A stretch of 36,138 nt of DNA from Saprospiraceae bacterium (GTDB taxonomy: Bacteria; Bacteroidota; Bacteroidia; Chitinophagales; Saprospiraceae): positions 1-36,138 of the forward strand of contig JAKVCU010000092.1 in assembly GCA_022448955.1 (NCBI GenBank), in the 5' to 3' direction. Every line of letters begins with the position of its first letter. Positions within the stretch are counted from its first letter, which is position 1. The notes below the pieces were generated by a model, which was not told where the DNA came from, ran no database searches, and saw only the letters and a program-made list of their open reading frames with translations. Position numbers and translations under genes: made by a program. Positions 1 to 7,437 of the stretch are shown piece by piece.

Positions 1-192
1 TTCTAGCCTAACTACATAAGCGGCTAGACAAAATTGCTTGTGTAATAAATTCCTGCCAGCCGGCAGGCACGGCGTCAGCTCAAAAATAGTAAGTAACTGA
101 CGACATTAAAGTTACGCATGATTTTTGAACGAACATAAAGCTGTCAGCATGTGGCTGAAATTTTATTGTACCAATTCCAGCCTGGAGGCAGG
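1..192 (+). repeat. Dispersed intergenic repeat, copy A
   Basis: Best preserved copy of a repeat family found five times in the window. It opens with TTCTAGCCTAACTACATAAG, then CGGCTAG, giving a perfect 7-bp inverted repeat (2-8 with 22-28). The left end AAATTGCTTGTGTAATAAATT partly mirrors the right end AATTTTATTGTACCAATT (about 157-176). The core holds nested stems TCAAAAAT (80-87) with ATTTTTGA (121-128) and GTAACT with AGTTAC. A GC palindrome CCTGCC-AGCC-GGCAGG lies at 52-67 inside the left arm, and a variant lies at 177-192. No transposase or credible reading frame is present. The limits are inferred by comparison with copies B and E. Confidence 0.8.
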
Positions 193-222
193 CACGGTTT
201 CGGGCAAACTACTTATTGTGTT

Positions 223-1020
223 ATGGCAAATTTAAAGCAATATTTGGAAGCGGCACCATATAGGGGTGAATCCTATGGTTTTGCTTTCGCAAAAGTACCT
301 AGACGTTTTTGGGGCTGGTTTATACCGCAAAGGTTTTTGAAACAAAATACCATCAATGGATTTCGTCGTTATGACTTGCCACTATTAATGTCTTATTCTA
401 GAAGTGGCACCAATTGGTTGCGTTATTTCATGGAAATGGTTTCTGAACGGCCTACCCCTGGTTTTGAAAGATATATCAAAGGGAGAACCGATTACCTGAT
501 TGATCGTGCTCATGCGGCTTTTAAAGTAGCACATCGTCACCCTAAATTGATTTTAGTACTCAGAGATTATAGAGAATGTTTGATTCGGCAGCATGGAGCA
601 GAACAGCTAAAAGCCTTTCCAACAATTAAAGCTTTTTTAGAAGAAAAATACTTATTTCAACCGGCGTTTTGGTATATCAAAAATATTCAAGCTTTTGATC
701 ATTTTGATAGACCTAAATTATTATTGTATTACGAAGATTTAATCGCATTTCCCGAAAGGGAATTAGAAAGATTAGCCGATTTCTTAGAATTCGATGAAGC
801 AGCAACGACCACTTTTTTTCAAAATATAGAAGAACATCAAATAGCATCCGTACAATACTATAACAAAAACCAGAAAAGCCATACAAAAGGCAAACCAACA
901 ACGCTAGTACAACATAGCGAAGCCTTCAGTTTAGCTGAACGACAAGCCTTTGATCAATACTACCAAAATTACTTTCCTGATTTATTTCAGAAGTACTTAG
1001 AAAGATACAGAATTGGTTAA
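223..1020 (+). CDS. Sulfotransferase-family protein
   Basis: Predicted PAPS-dependent sulfotransferase of 265 residues that would transfer sulfate to an unknown acceptor. It carries the N-terminal PAPS-binding loop SYSRSGTNW (residues 57-65) and, downstream, a 3'-phosphate-binding segment LILVLRDYRECLIRQ. Near the end, KGKP resembles the conserved C-terminal glycine/lysine loop of the family. ATG at 223 is chosen as the start. The frame stays open upstream to a GTG at 151, but those 24 codons are encoded by the right end of the intergenic repeat, so the longer form is probably not genuine. No biosynthetic gene cluster surrounds it, so the substrate (polysaccharide, lipid or small molecule) cannot be told. 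The gene stands alone, convergent with the next. Confidence 0.8.
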   Translation: MANLKQYLEAAPYRGESYGFAFAKVPRRFWGWFIPQRFLKQNTINGFRRYDLPLLMSYSRSGTNWLRYFMEMVSERPTPGFERYIKGRTDYLIDRAHAAFKVAHRHPKLILVLRDYRECLIRQHGAEQLKAFPTIKAFLEEKYLFQPAFWYIKNIQAFDHFDRPKLLLYYEDLIAFPERELERLADFLEFDEAATTTFFQNIEEHQIASVQYYNKNQKSHTKGKPTTLVQHSEAFSLAERQAFDQYYQNYFPDLFQKYLERYRIG

Positions 1021-1083
1021 TAGTTAATGGAAAACGGTTATTGGTTTCCGATTTTTATGGAAATAGCCTAACCAACAACCAAA

Positions 1084-2457
1084 CTACTGCGATGCTAATA
1101 AATCTTCAATATCTTCTTTTGTAAGTTTTGAACGATCCGTATCTATAATTTTCCCTGTTTGATCAATCAACATGTATCGAGGGATGCGGCGGACGAAGTA
1201 CGCTTGTTTGAAAGAGATCACTCCTGTATTTTCTGCATATAGCTGATATCCTTTCTTATTGTTATCATGAACGAAGTTAGACCATTGATCTTTTTTCTCA
1301 TCAATTGAGATGGTTAGAAAGATCACTTCATCATTGGTGAATGCTTGTTGTAAAGCTTCCCACTCTGAGAAAGCATCAATACATGGCTCACACCATGTTG
1401 CCCATAAATCTATAGCAACGACTTTTCCTCTAAATTGAGATAAGCTAATCATTTTACCATCAATATCAGGAAGGGTGAAGTCAGGTGCCATTTGACCAGC
1501 CATTAAGTGTTTTACCTCTTCATAACGCTTTGTGATTTTGGCAATGCTTGTGGTGTCTTTGCAATTGGCATTAAACTTATCCATAACGGCAGTCAACTGC
1601 GTTCCTCTATAAAAGTTTAGTAACTGATTAAAGGTAGTAAAGTAGAGGATAGAACGAATTTCACTATCAGGCGCGGTATTATTATCCAGGTAGTTCATAC
1701 GGTATTTGGCTGTTTCTATCTCGTTGTTGGTTTCAATACCAGAGAGTAATTGAATTTGCTGAAAATTACGCCAAAGATTTTTATAAAAAACGGGATTCAT
1801 AATTAGTCTAGGCTGATCTAGGTTAACTGCAAAGTTTTTATAATCTTGTCCAATCTTGGCTTCTATTTGTTTGATTTGTGATAGATTCTTTACAATGTAG
1901 TCTTGCCATAACTGTCGGATTTCATAATCAATCATAGCTTCAGCATACTCAGTAAAAGTCTTACTAAATTGATTAGCATTGGGGAAGTTTTGTAAGTGGG
2001 TTTGCAGTATCTTTTGAGTGATATTTACACGGTTTTTGAATGCTTCTGGTGTGTAATCTAGTAAAAGGCGATCAGCAGGCATGGTATCTCTAATATAAGC
2101 CTTTTCATTTAAGTAGGTGTTTTCTGCTGCTAAGTCACCTAAAAAAAGGATATTTCCTGGGCTGCCGTTAATGCTGATTTGTGCACCAGGTTCTGTATAC
2201 AATTGTGTTCTAAGTCCACCAAGCATTAAAAGGTAATGGTTAGCTTCCATATCATCTATGGTGGTTTGAAACTGCCCATTAGTTAGCGGAAGATTTAGGC
2301 GCTGACTATTATTTGATTTAAGTACTGCTTTGGTAGCTCCCGGAATATTAACCATCCCCGAGATAGTAGTAGATTTTGAAGGCGTACTACTCGAATTGTT
2401 AGGTGAATTACAAGTAAATAGAAATAATAAAGTTACAATTGAAAATAAACGATGCAT
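1084..2457 (-). CDS. TlpA-like thioredoxin-fold lipoprotein
   Basis: Predicted lipid-anchored thiol-disulfide oxidoreductase facing the periplasm, 457 residues. The signal sequence ends in the lipobox LFTC (Cys16), followed by a Ser/Thr-rich linker. Residues about 30-320 form a long N-terminal region with a short beta-rich start, as in Bacteroidota proteins with a DUF4369-like domain, then mostly helix. The C-terminal TlpA/AhpC-type domain begins near GQMAPDFTLPDIDG, with active site WCEPC (355-359) and the cis-proline segment RRIPRYML (Pro about 426). ATG at 2457 was chosen because it places the signal peptide at the N-terminus. The frame extends to a TTG at 2499, which would add 14 charged residues before it. 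Likely roles are cytochrome c maturation or disulfide reduction, but the partner is unknown. Confidence 0.85.
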   Translation of the reverse strand: MHRLFSIVTLLFLFTCNSPNNSSSTPSKSTTISGMVNIPGATKAVLKSNNSQRLNLPLTNGQFQTTIDDMEANHYLLMLGGLRTQLYTEPGAQISINGSPGNILFLGDLAAENTYLNEKAYIRDTMPADRLLLDYTPEAFKNRVNITQKILQTHLQNFPNANQFSKTFTEYAEAMIDYEIRQLWQDYIVKNLSQIKQIEAKIGQDYKNFAVNLDQPRLIMNPVFYKNLWRNFQQIQLLSGIETNNEIETAKYRMNYLDNNTAPDSEIRSILYFTTFNQLLNFYRGTQLTAVMDKFNANCKDTTSIAKITKRYEEVKHLMAGQMAPDFTLPDIDGKMISLSQFRGKVVAIDLWATWCEPCIDAFSEWEALQQAFTNDEVIFLTISIDEKKDQWSNFVHDNNKKGYQLYAENTGVISFKQAYFVRRIPRYMLIDQTGKIIDTDRSKLTKEDIEDLLASQ

Positions 2458-2594
2458 CTGTCTTTTGTTTTGCTTTCGCAAAGCTAAATAAGAGTTCAAA
2501 ATAATCCATAAGAAATGGACTCATCTTTATTAAGGCTGCTCTATTTAAAAAAATGATAATGTGGTGGAGATGATTTTTTGATCAACTCAAAATA

Positions 2595-4103
2595 CTATTT
2601 GCTGTAAGCAGTATTCTTCTTTAAGTCTTTAAGAGCAGATTTAATATATTCCCGTTTTTTCTTCCGTTGTAAAAAAACTGGCTCAATAGCTCTAGCACCA
2701 CAATCTGATATTGGACAACGCTCGCAGGTGGTATTTACTTCTCTTACGACAAGCTTGTTGTTTTCAAGGAAGCGGAATAATTTTTTTAGCTTATTGTTGA
2801 TGAGAAGGCCGATGGTTACGCTGACACTTTCTTCTATGCTGGTTCTGCTGGTTTTTGCAATAGCAATGGCAAAGTAGGAATTGGAAGTTCCCGTATAATT
2901 GGATATTTGAGCATCAACAATCGGTTCTATATGCTCCTCTTCAATACTTTGCATAGCCCTTAGTTTTCGAATAAGGCTGATGGATATCCATCTTCTACAG
3001 TAATGCTCATCTAATTGATTGGCATGTGGATCATGAAGTTGACTGAGGTGCATTTCTTTAGTCATGATAAACTTCTTAATCGCAGGATTGGTGTAAAAAC
3101 GTAAAAAGAAGATATCCTTTATGCCAAAATGACGAGGCAGAATATTTGCTAACCTTTGCAATAACATTTCTGGTGTAACTTGGTATCTATCTAGCAAAGC
3201 TAAGAAGGCATCATTATCCCATTGTTTCCACTGTGCCATATTTTCGACTTCCTCAATAACAAAGTCTTCATTCATGAGGAATGCCACTGCAAAGTAAGAA
3301 GCTTTGAAGTTGTTTAATAGTTTGTCGAATGAATCTACTTCGGTCATTCGAGTTTCGTAAGGTCTATCTTTTAGTTTTAAAACTTGGAAACCCAATTCTT
3401 TTGCTAATAAAAAATTTTCTTGAGCAATGGAAAACTCCTTGTTGATGTATAAAGTTTTTTGACTTTTAGCAAAGAAGGATCGAACCTCTTTAAGTGTTTT
3501 TTGTGTCTCGAGATAGGAGCGATTAACATGGATTTGGTATTTTTTTAGCAAAATTTTCTCCAATTCTTGGGAGGATAAGGCTCTTTTAGTACTAATATCT
3601 TGCTCATCTCGCAACTGATTGACTGCTTTTTCGATGTCTTCAAAGTAATTATCATGTAAATCTTGGTAGGATCGCAGAGCAGCTTTGTAAAAATCCTCTC
3701 CTTGCATATTAAAGTTACGAGTGATTTTGATGACCGTACTGATAAACGCATTCACATTGCTCGGTGCTTGTGAAAGCAGCTCAATAAGCTTTGGCGTATT
3801 GATACCAAAAAGCTCAAGTGGAAAAACTTTCAAAAAGTCAGAATGTAATAAATCAATGATCGGTTGTAGCTTTTTATCCGCTTGGAGAGATACTAAATAG
3901 TTATAATCACTATCCAGGGCATCTGCTAAAGCCATTATTTTATCCGCTTTGGGATACTTTTTCCCTTTTTCAATATTGTGTAAATAAGAGATGGCAAGTT
4001 TTGTTTTTTCGGAGAGCTGTTGATAAGAAAGTTGCCTTTCTTTTCGTAACTGTTGGACTTTAAGTCCAAAAATAAGCTTAACAGTATCTATTGCTTTGAG
4101 CAT
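2595..4103 (-). CDS. ScfR/RamB-type XRE regulator with degenerate IrrE-like domain
   Basis: Transcription factor of 502 residues. An XRE-type helix-turn-helix occupies about 11-65 (RKERQLSYQQLSEKTKLAIS and onward). A middle region resembles the ImmA/IrrE (M78) fold, and a C-terminal ScfR domain ends in a cysteine cluster C460-x2-C463-x4-C468. The zinc-peptidase motif HExxH is absent: the equivalent stretch reads IAQENFLLAKELGFQ, so proteolysis is unlikely. Known relatives such as RamB bind short-chain acyl-CoA-linked signals and control acetate, propionate or glyoxylate genes. It is divergent from pckA across a 264-bp gap that holds a perfect palindrome, which suggests it controls the entry into gluconeogenesis and perhaps its own transcription. 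The family call is firm; the ligand and target are inferred. Confidence 0.8.
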   Translation of the reverse strand: MLKAIDTVKLIFGLKVQQLRKERQLSYQQLSEKTKLAISYLHNIEKGKKYPKADKIMALADALDSDYNYLVSLQADKKLQPIIDLLHSDFLKVFPLELFGINTPKLIELLSQAPSNVNAFISTVIKITRNFNMQGEDFYKAALRSYQDLHDNYFEDIEKAVNQLRDEQDISTKRALSSQELEKILLKKYQIHVNRSYLETQKTLKEVRSFFAKSQKTLYINKEFSIAQENFLLAKELGFQVLKLKDRPYETRMTEVDSFDKLLNNFKASYFAVAFLMNEDFVIEEVENMAQWKQWDNDAFLALLDRYQVTPEMLLQRLANILPRHFGIKDIFFLRFYTNPAIKKFIMTKEMHLSQLHDPHANQLDEHYCRRWISISLIRKLRAMQSIEEEHIEPIVDAQISNYTGTSNSYFAIAIAKTSRTSIEESVSVTIGLLINNKLKKLFRFLENNKLVVREVNTTCERCPISDCGARAIEPVFLQRKKKREYIKSALKDLKKNTAYSK

Positions 4104-4219
4104 TTTTCTTATTGGTGTTTGCTAGCCAAAATCATCTGATTATCTGACCTTTATCAATATATCTAATTTTCATCTCGTATAAATTTAGGATAAAATACTC
4201 AAAAAAAGAAAAAATATTT

Positions 4220-4248
4220 TTTAGAGAAATTTTCTCTAAATGAGAAAA
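4220..4248. promoter_or_regulatory. Palindromic operator candidate between the ScfR-type gene and pckA
   Basis: A perfect inverted repeat TTTAGAGAAA (4220-4229), central T, TTTCTCTAAA (4231-4240) overlaps a second one, TTTTCTC (4230-4236) with GAGAAAA (4242-4248). Together they give three alternating GAGAAA/TTTCTC half-sites. The block ends five bases before the -7 box of pckA and so covers the expected -33 region. A bound regulator there would block or recruit RNA polymerase. The palindrome is seen directly; binding by the adjacent ScfR-type protein is inference. Confidence 0.6.
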
Positions 4249-4252
4249 AGTG

Positions 4253-4260
4253 TATTTTTG
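4253..4260 (+). promoter_or_regulatory. pckA promoter, -7 element
   Basis: TATTTTTG matches the Bacteroidota housekeeping -7 consensus TAnnTTTG exactly. Transcription would start near 4265, leaving a leader of about 100 nt before the pckA ATG. No clear TTG -33 element is present at normal spacing; the palindrome at 4220-4248 lies there instead, compatible with regulator-dependent initiation. Confidence 0.55.
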
Positions 4261-4367
4261 TGTAATATTATTAATATCTCAGCAACCTAATTAATAAAAC
4301 CAAACTGGATAAAAGATACATTTCAAAAGGAGATTATCTTCATTACAGTTTATCAAAGCGAGTAATA

Positions 4368-5981
4368 ATGGAAAAATTTGGTATCAAAAATCCATCAGCT
4401 CATCTCGAAACCTTGAATATTAGAGGTGTAAAAGCTGCGCATTGGAACTTAAGCCCTGAGGCATTGGTAGAAACAGCTATCAAAAATGGGCAAGCAGTAT
4501 TGTCTGATTCAGGTGCGGTAGTGGTTCAAACTGGAGAGTTTACAGGTCGTTCTCCTAAAGATCGGTTTATTGTAAAGGATGCAACAACTGCTGATTCAGT
4601 AGATTGGGGTACCATTAACAAAGCTTTTGATGCGGAAAAATTTGACGCATTGTACAACAAAGTTGCGCAATATTTCGAAGGAAAAGAAGTATTTGTTAGG
4701 GATGCTTATGCTTGTGCAGATGATCAGTACCGTTTGAATATACGTTTGGTTTCAGAATATGCGTGGAGCAACCAGTTTGCTTTCAACATGTTCCGTCGCC
4801 CCACAGAAGAAGAAATTTTAAGTTTCCAACCAGATTGGACTATTTTATGTGCACCAGGATGCTATGCAGTTCCAGAAGAAGACGGTACTCGTCAGCACAA
4901 CTTTGCGATCATTAATTTCACTAGAAAGCAAATTATCATTGGTGGTACCGGCTATACCGGTGAAATCAAAAAAGGTATCTTTTCTGTATTAAATTACTTA
5001 CTACCTAAAGAGGAAGGCGTTTTAGCAATGCACTGTTCTGCTAATGTAGGTAAAGATGGCAATACAGCTATATTCTTTGGCCTTTCTGGAACAGGGAAAA
5101 CAACCTTATCTGCTGATCCAGAGCGTCAATTAATTGGCGATGATGAACATGGTTGGTCTGACAATGGTATATTTAACTTCGAAGGAGGTTGTTATGCTAA
5201 AGTAATTGACTTAAGTGAGGAGAAAGAGCCAGAAATTTATCACGCAATCAAGCACCGTGCTATTTTAGAGAATATCAAGTTCTTTGAAGGAACACAGCAG
5301 CCTGACTTTGCTAACACAGAAATTACTCAAAATACAAGAGTTTCTTACCCAATAGATCATATTGATAACGCATTACCAGAATCAAAAGGAGGCCATCCTA
5401 CCAATATTTTCTTTTTGACTTGTGATGCATTCGGGGTATTACCTCCTATCTCCAAATTAACTCCAGAGCAGGCACAGTATTATTTCATATCTGGATATAC
5501 AGCTAAGGTAGCGGGTACAGAGGCCGGTATTGATGAGCCAGAAGCTACTTTTTCTGCTTGTTTTGGTGCTCCATTTATGCCACTTCATCCGACTATCTAC
5601 GCCGAAATGTTAAGCGAGAAGATGCAAAAGTATGAGGTAAATATTTGGTTAGTGAATACGGGTTGGACTGGTGGAGAATATGGTACTGGCAGTCGTATCA
5701 AATTGCGTTATACACGTGCAATGATTGCAGCTGCTCTATCAGGTGATTTAGCGAAAGCTGGATTTAAAAAGCATGAAATATTCGGTTTGGCAATGCCGAC
5801 AACTTGCTCTGGTGTACCAGCAGAAATCTTGAACCCAAGAAATACATGGAATGATAAGGATGCATATGATGCGAAAGCTAATCATTTAGCGGTATCCTTC
5901 AGTAAGAACTTCCAACAATTTGAGGATAAGGCAACTGAGGCACTTTTAAAAGCTGCTCCAAAGGTGCTGGAAATGAACTAA
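4368..5981 (+). CDS. pckA: Phosphoenolpyruvate carboxykinase (ATP)
   Basis: Cytosolic enzyme converting oxaloacetate and ATP to PEP, CO2 and ADP, the committed step of gluconeogenesis from TCA intermediates. At 537 residues it has the normal length of the ATP-dependent family. Visible motifs are TGRSPKDRF (59-67), the P-loop GLSGTGKTT (238-246), the metal-binding IGDDEHGW (256-263) and the adenine-binding region around GGEYGTGSRIKLRYTR (435-450). It starts with ATG after a leader carrying AAAGGAG, although that lies about 37 nt upstream and so is not a normal ribosome site. It is transcribed alone and closed by the hairpin terminator at 6018-6050. Divergence from the ScfR-type regulator suggests control by acetyl- or propionyl-CoA status. 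Confidence 0.97.
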   Translation: MEKFGIKNPSAHLETLNIRGVKAAHWNLSPEALVETAIKNGQAVLSDSGAVVVQTGEFTGRSPKDRFIVKDATTADSVDWGTINKAFDAEKFDALYNKVAQYFEGKEVFVRDAYACADDQYRLNIRLVSEYAWSNQFAFNMFRRPTEEEILSFQPDWTILCAPGCYAVPEEDGTRQHNFAIINFTRKQIIIGGTGYTGEIKKGIFSVLNYLLPKEEGVLAMHCSANVGKDGNTAIFFGLSGTGKTTLSADPERQLIGDDEHGWSDNGIFNFEGGCYAKVIDLSEEKEPEIYHAIKHRAILENIKFFEGTQQPDFANTEITQNTRVSYPIDHIDNALPESKGGHPTNIFFLTCDAFGVLPPISKLTPEQAQYYFISGYTAKVAGTEAGIDEPEATFSACFGAPFMPLHPTIYAEMLSEKMQKYEVNIWLVNTGWTGGEYGTGSRIKLRYTRAMIAAALSGDLAKAGFKKHEIFGLAMPTTCSGVPAEILNPRNTWNDKDAYDAKANHLAVSFSKNFQQFEDKATEALLKAAPKVLEMN

Positions 5982-6017
5982 TTATTACCGCTTTTAACTA
6001 TTTAAACCAAATTATAG

Positions 6018-6050
6018 ACTCCAATGCATTTTGTATTGGAGTTTTTTTTT
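6018..6050 (+). terminator. Rho-independent terminator of pckA
   Basis: Stem ACTCCAATGCA (6018-6028) pairs with TGTATTGGAGT (6032-6042) through one G-U pair and a three-base loop, followed by a run of nine T (6042-6050). It lies 37 bases after the pckA stop. Confidence 0.9.
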
Positions 6051-6147
6051 GGAGAAATTTCAGTAAGTGCGATTACCTTTTTCCTTTTGGAGTTACTAAT
6101 AAGTAAGAAAACGAGTGAACGCATCTTTTTAATGAACTAATAAAGCT

Positions 6148-7383
6148 ATGAAATCTTTTTTCTCGAGGCTGCTAAGCAGCCTTCTTTATCTCTTGTCTTT
6201 ATGGCCAAGCTGCCTAGTAAATGCTCAGATATCAACTATTCAAAGCTACTATCCTAGCGATCCAAATTCACCTGCCACGAAATATGTATTTGCCAAAGAT
6301 GGAGAAGGCCAACTTTGGGCCGCTAATGAAAAGGCAGAGCTTTTCCAATTTAATAATGGAGAATGGATAGGAGCGGAAATAGGGGAAGAACTAAATACGG
6401 CTATTCGAGCAGTTCAGTTTGATGGGAGCGGACGATTGTGGTTAGGTACTCAATTTCAAGGTATTTTTGTTCGCACTGCTGGTCATTGGGTAAGGTATCA
6501 TACCATGAATAGTGGTATTTCTTCAAATAACATTTTTAACATTGTTTTTGATGGAATGGGAACAACATGGATTAATCATGGAGCTTTTGGACTAAGTATG
6601 TGGAATGGAGCAGAGTGGTACTCGTACACGTCTGAAAATGGAGCTATACCTGAAGGCATGATTACTGCAGTAGCATCAGATCAAATGGGGCGTTTCTGGG
6701 CAGGAGTGGGGTCCTATTTGATCAAGTATATTAAGGATGATTGGTATTGGATTAATTTGGATGAATGGTATGGCTTAGAAGGAACCTTAATTAGTAATCT
6801 TCGATGGCTGGATGGGCAATTATTTATATGTACCAATAAAGGACTTTTTATCCAAGATGATGAAGGTCAACTGACTTGGCCCAGTTTGGATATGGGAGAA
6901 ATACTAGTTACGGATGTAGTTTTGAGCGCTAATCAGTCCTACTGTTTTGCAGAAGCAGGTTATGGCCTTCATTTTATGGAAGGAGAATCCTTAACTTCAA
7001 TATTTGGGAATAGTTCGAATCAAGTACCGCATTTTGTATTAGGTATGGAGATAACCGATGATGGTACGATTTGGCTATCAGATGGGATGGGAGGAATAAA
7101 AGCGGCTTTCCCCACATTGACTACTCAGAGGGAAGCAGCTATACATCGTATTTCTTTTTTTCCCAATCCTTCAAATGGAAGATTTGATCTCAATGATAAT
7201 GTGTGCTTAACCAATGGTCATTTCGAACTTTGGATCTATGATGCTTTTGGCCGGTTGATGGCATTCAGATCGAATGTAACAGAAGTCGATTTAGGCTTTC
7301 TACCCTCAGCTAGGTACCGAGTTATGATAAGATCACCAAAACAGCAGAAAGTATGGATCGGTGATGTGTTGATCCAGCATTGA
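6148..7383 (+). CDS. Secreted beta-propeller (Reg_prop-like) protein with T9SS sorting domain
   Basis: Exported protein of 411 residues. A signal peptide (about 1-26, ending VNAQ) precedes a series of propeller blades of the two-component-regulator type, with repeated cores such as DGSGRLWLGT, DGMGTTWINH, DQMGRFWAGV and DDGTIWLSDG. The C-terminal part, from FFPNPSNGRFDLND, is a type A T9SS sorting domain of about 80 residues, so the protein should cross the outer membrane and be anchored or released. No kinase or DNA-binding domain follows, unlike the hybrid sensor proteins where these blades are best known. It sits alone between two terminators. The function is unknown; the fold and export route are well supported. 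Confidence 0.8.
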   Translation: MKSFFSRLLSSLLYLLSLWPSCLVNAQISTIQSYYPSDPNSPATKYVFAKDGEGQLWAANEKAELFQFNNGEWIGAEIGEELNTAIRAVQFDGSGRLWLGTQFQGIFVRTAGHWVRYHTMNSGISSNNIFNIVFDGMGTTWINHGAFGLSMWNGAEWYSYTSENGAIPEGMITAVASDQMGRFWAGVGSYLIKYIKDDWYWINLDEWYGLEGTLISNLRWLDGQLFICTNKGLFIQDDEGQLTWPSLDMGEILVTDVVLSANQSYCFAEAGYGLHFMEGESLTSIFGNSSNQVPHFVLGMEITDDGTIWLSDGMGGIKAAFPTLTTQREAAIHRISFFPNPSNGRFDLNDNVCLTNGHFELWIYDAFGRLMAFRSNVTEVDLGFLPSARYRVMIRSPKQQKVWIGDVLIQH

Positions 7384-7402
7384 TTTGACCATGGTCATTT
7401 GG

Positions 7403-7437
7403 GCGAGGCTTCTAGCGAGCCTCGCTTCTTATTTTTT
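7403..7437 (+). terminator. Rho-independent terminator after the propeller gene
   Basis: Perfect stem GCGAGGCT (7403-7410) with AGCCTCGC (7418-7425), seven-base loop, then TTCTTATTTTTT. It lies 19 bases after the plus-strand stop at 7383. Its T-rich tail overlaps the end of the converging thioesterase gene. Confidence 0.85.

Noticed and set aside
4121-4138. GCTAGCCAAAATCATCTG resembling the repeat head GGCTAGTCAAAATTGC
   Set aside because: Match is short and no other block of the family follows; kept as chance.
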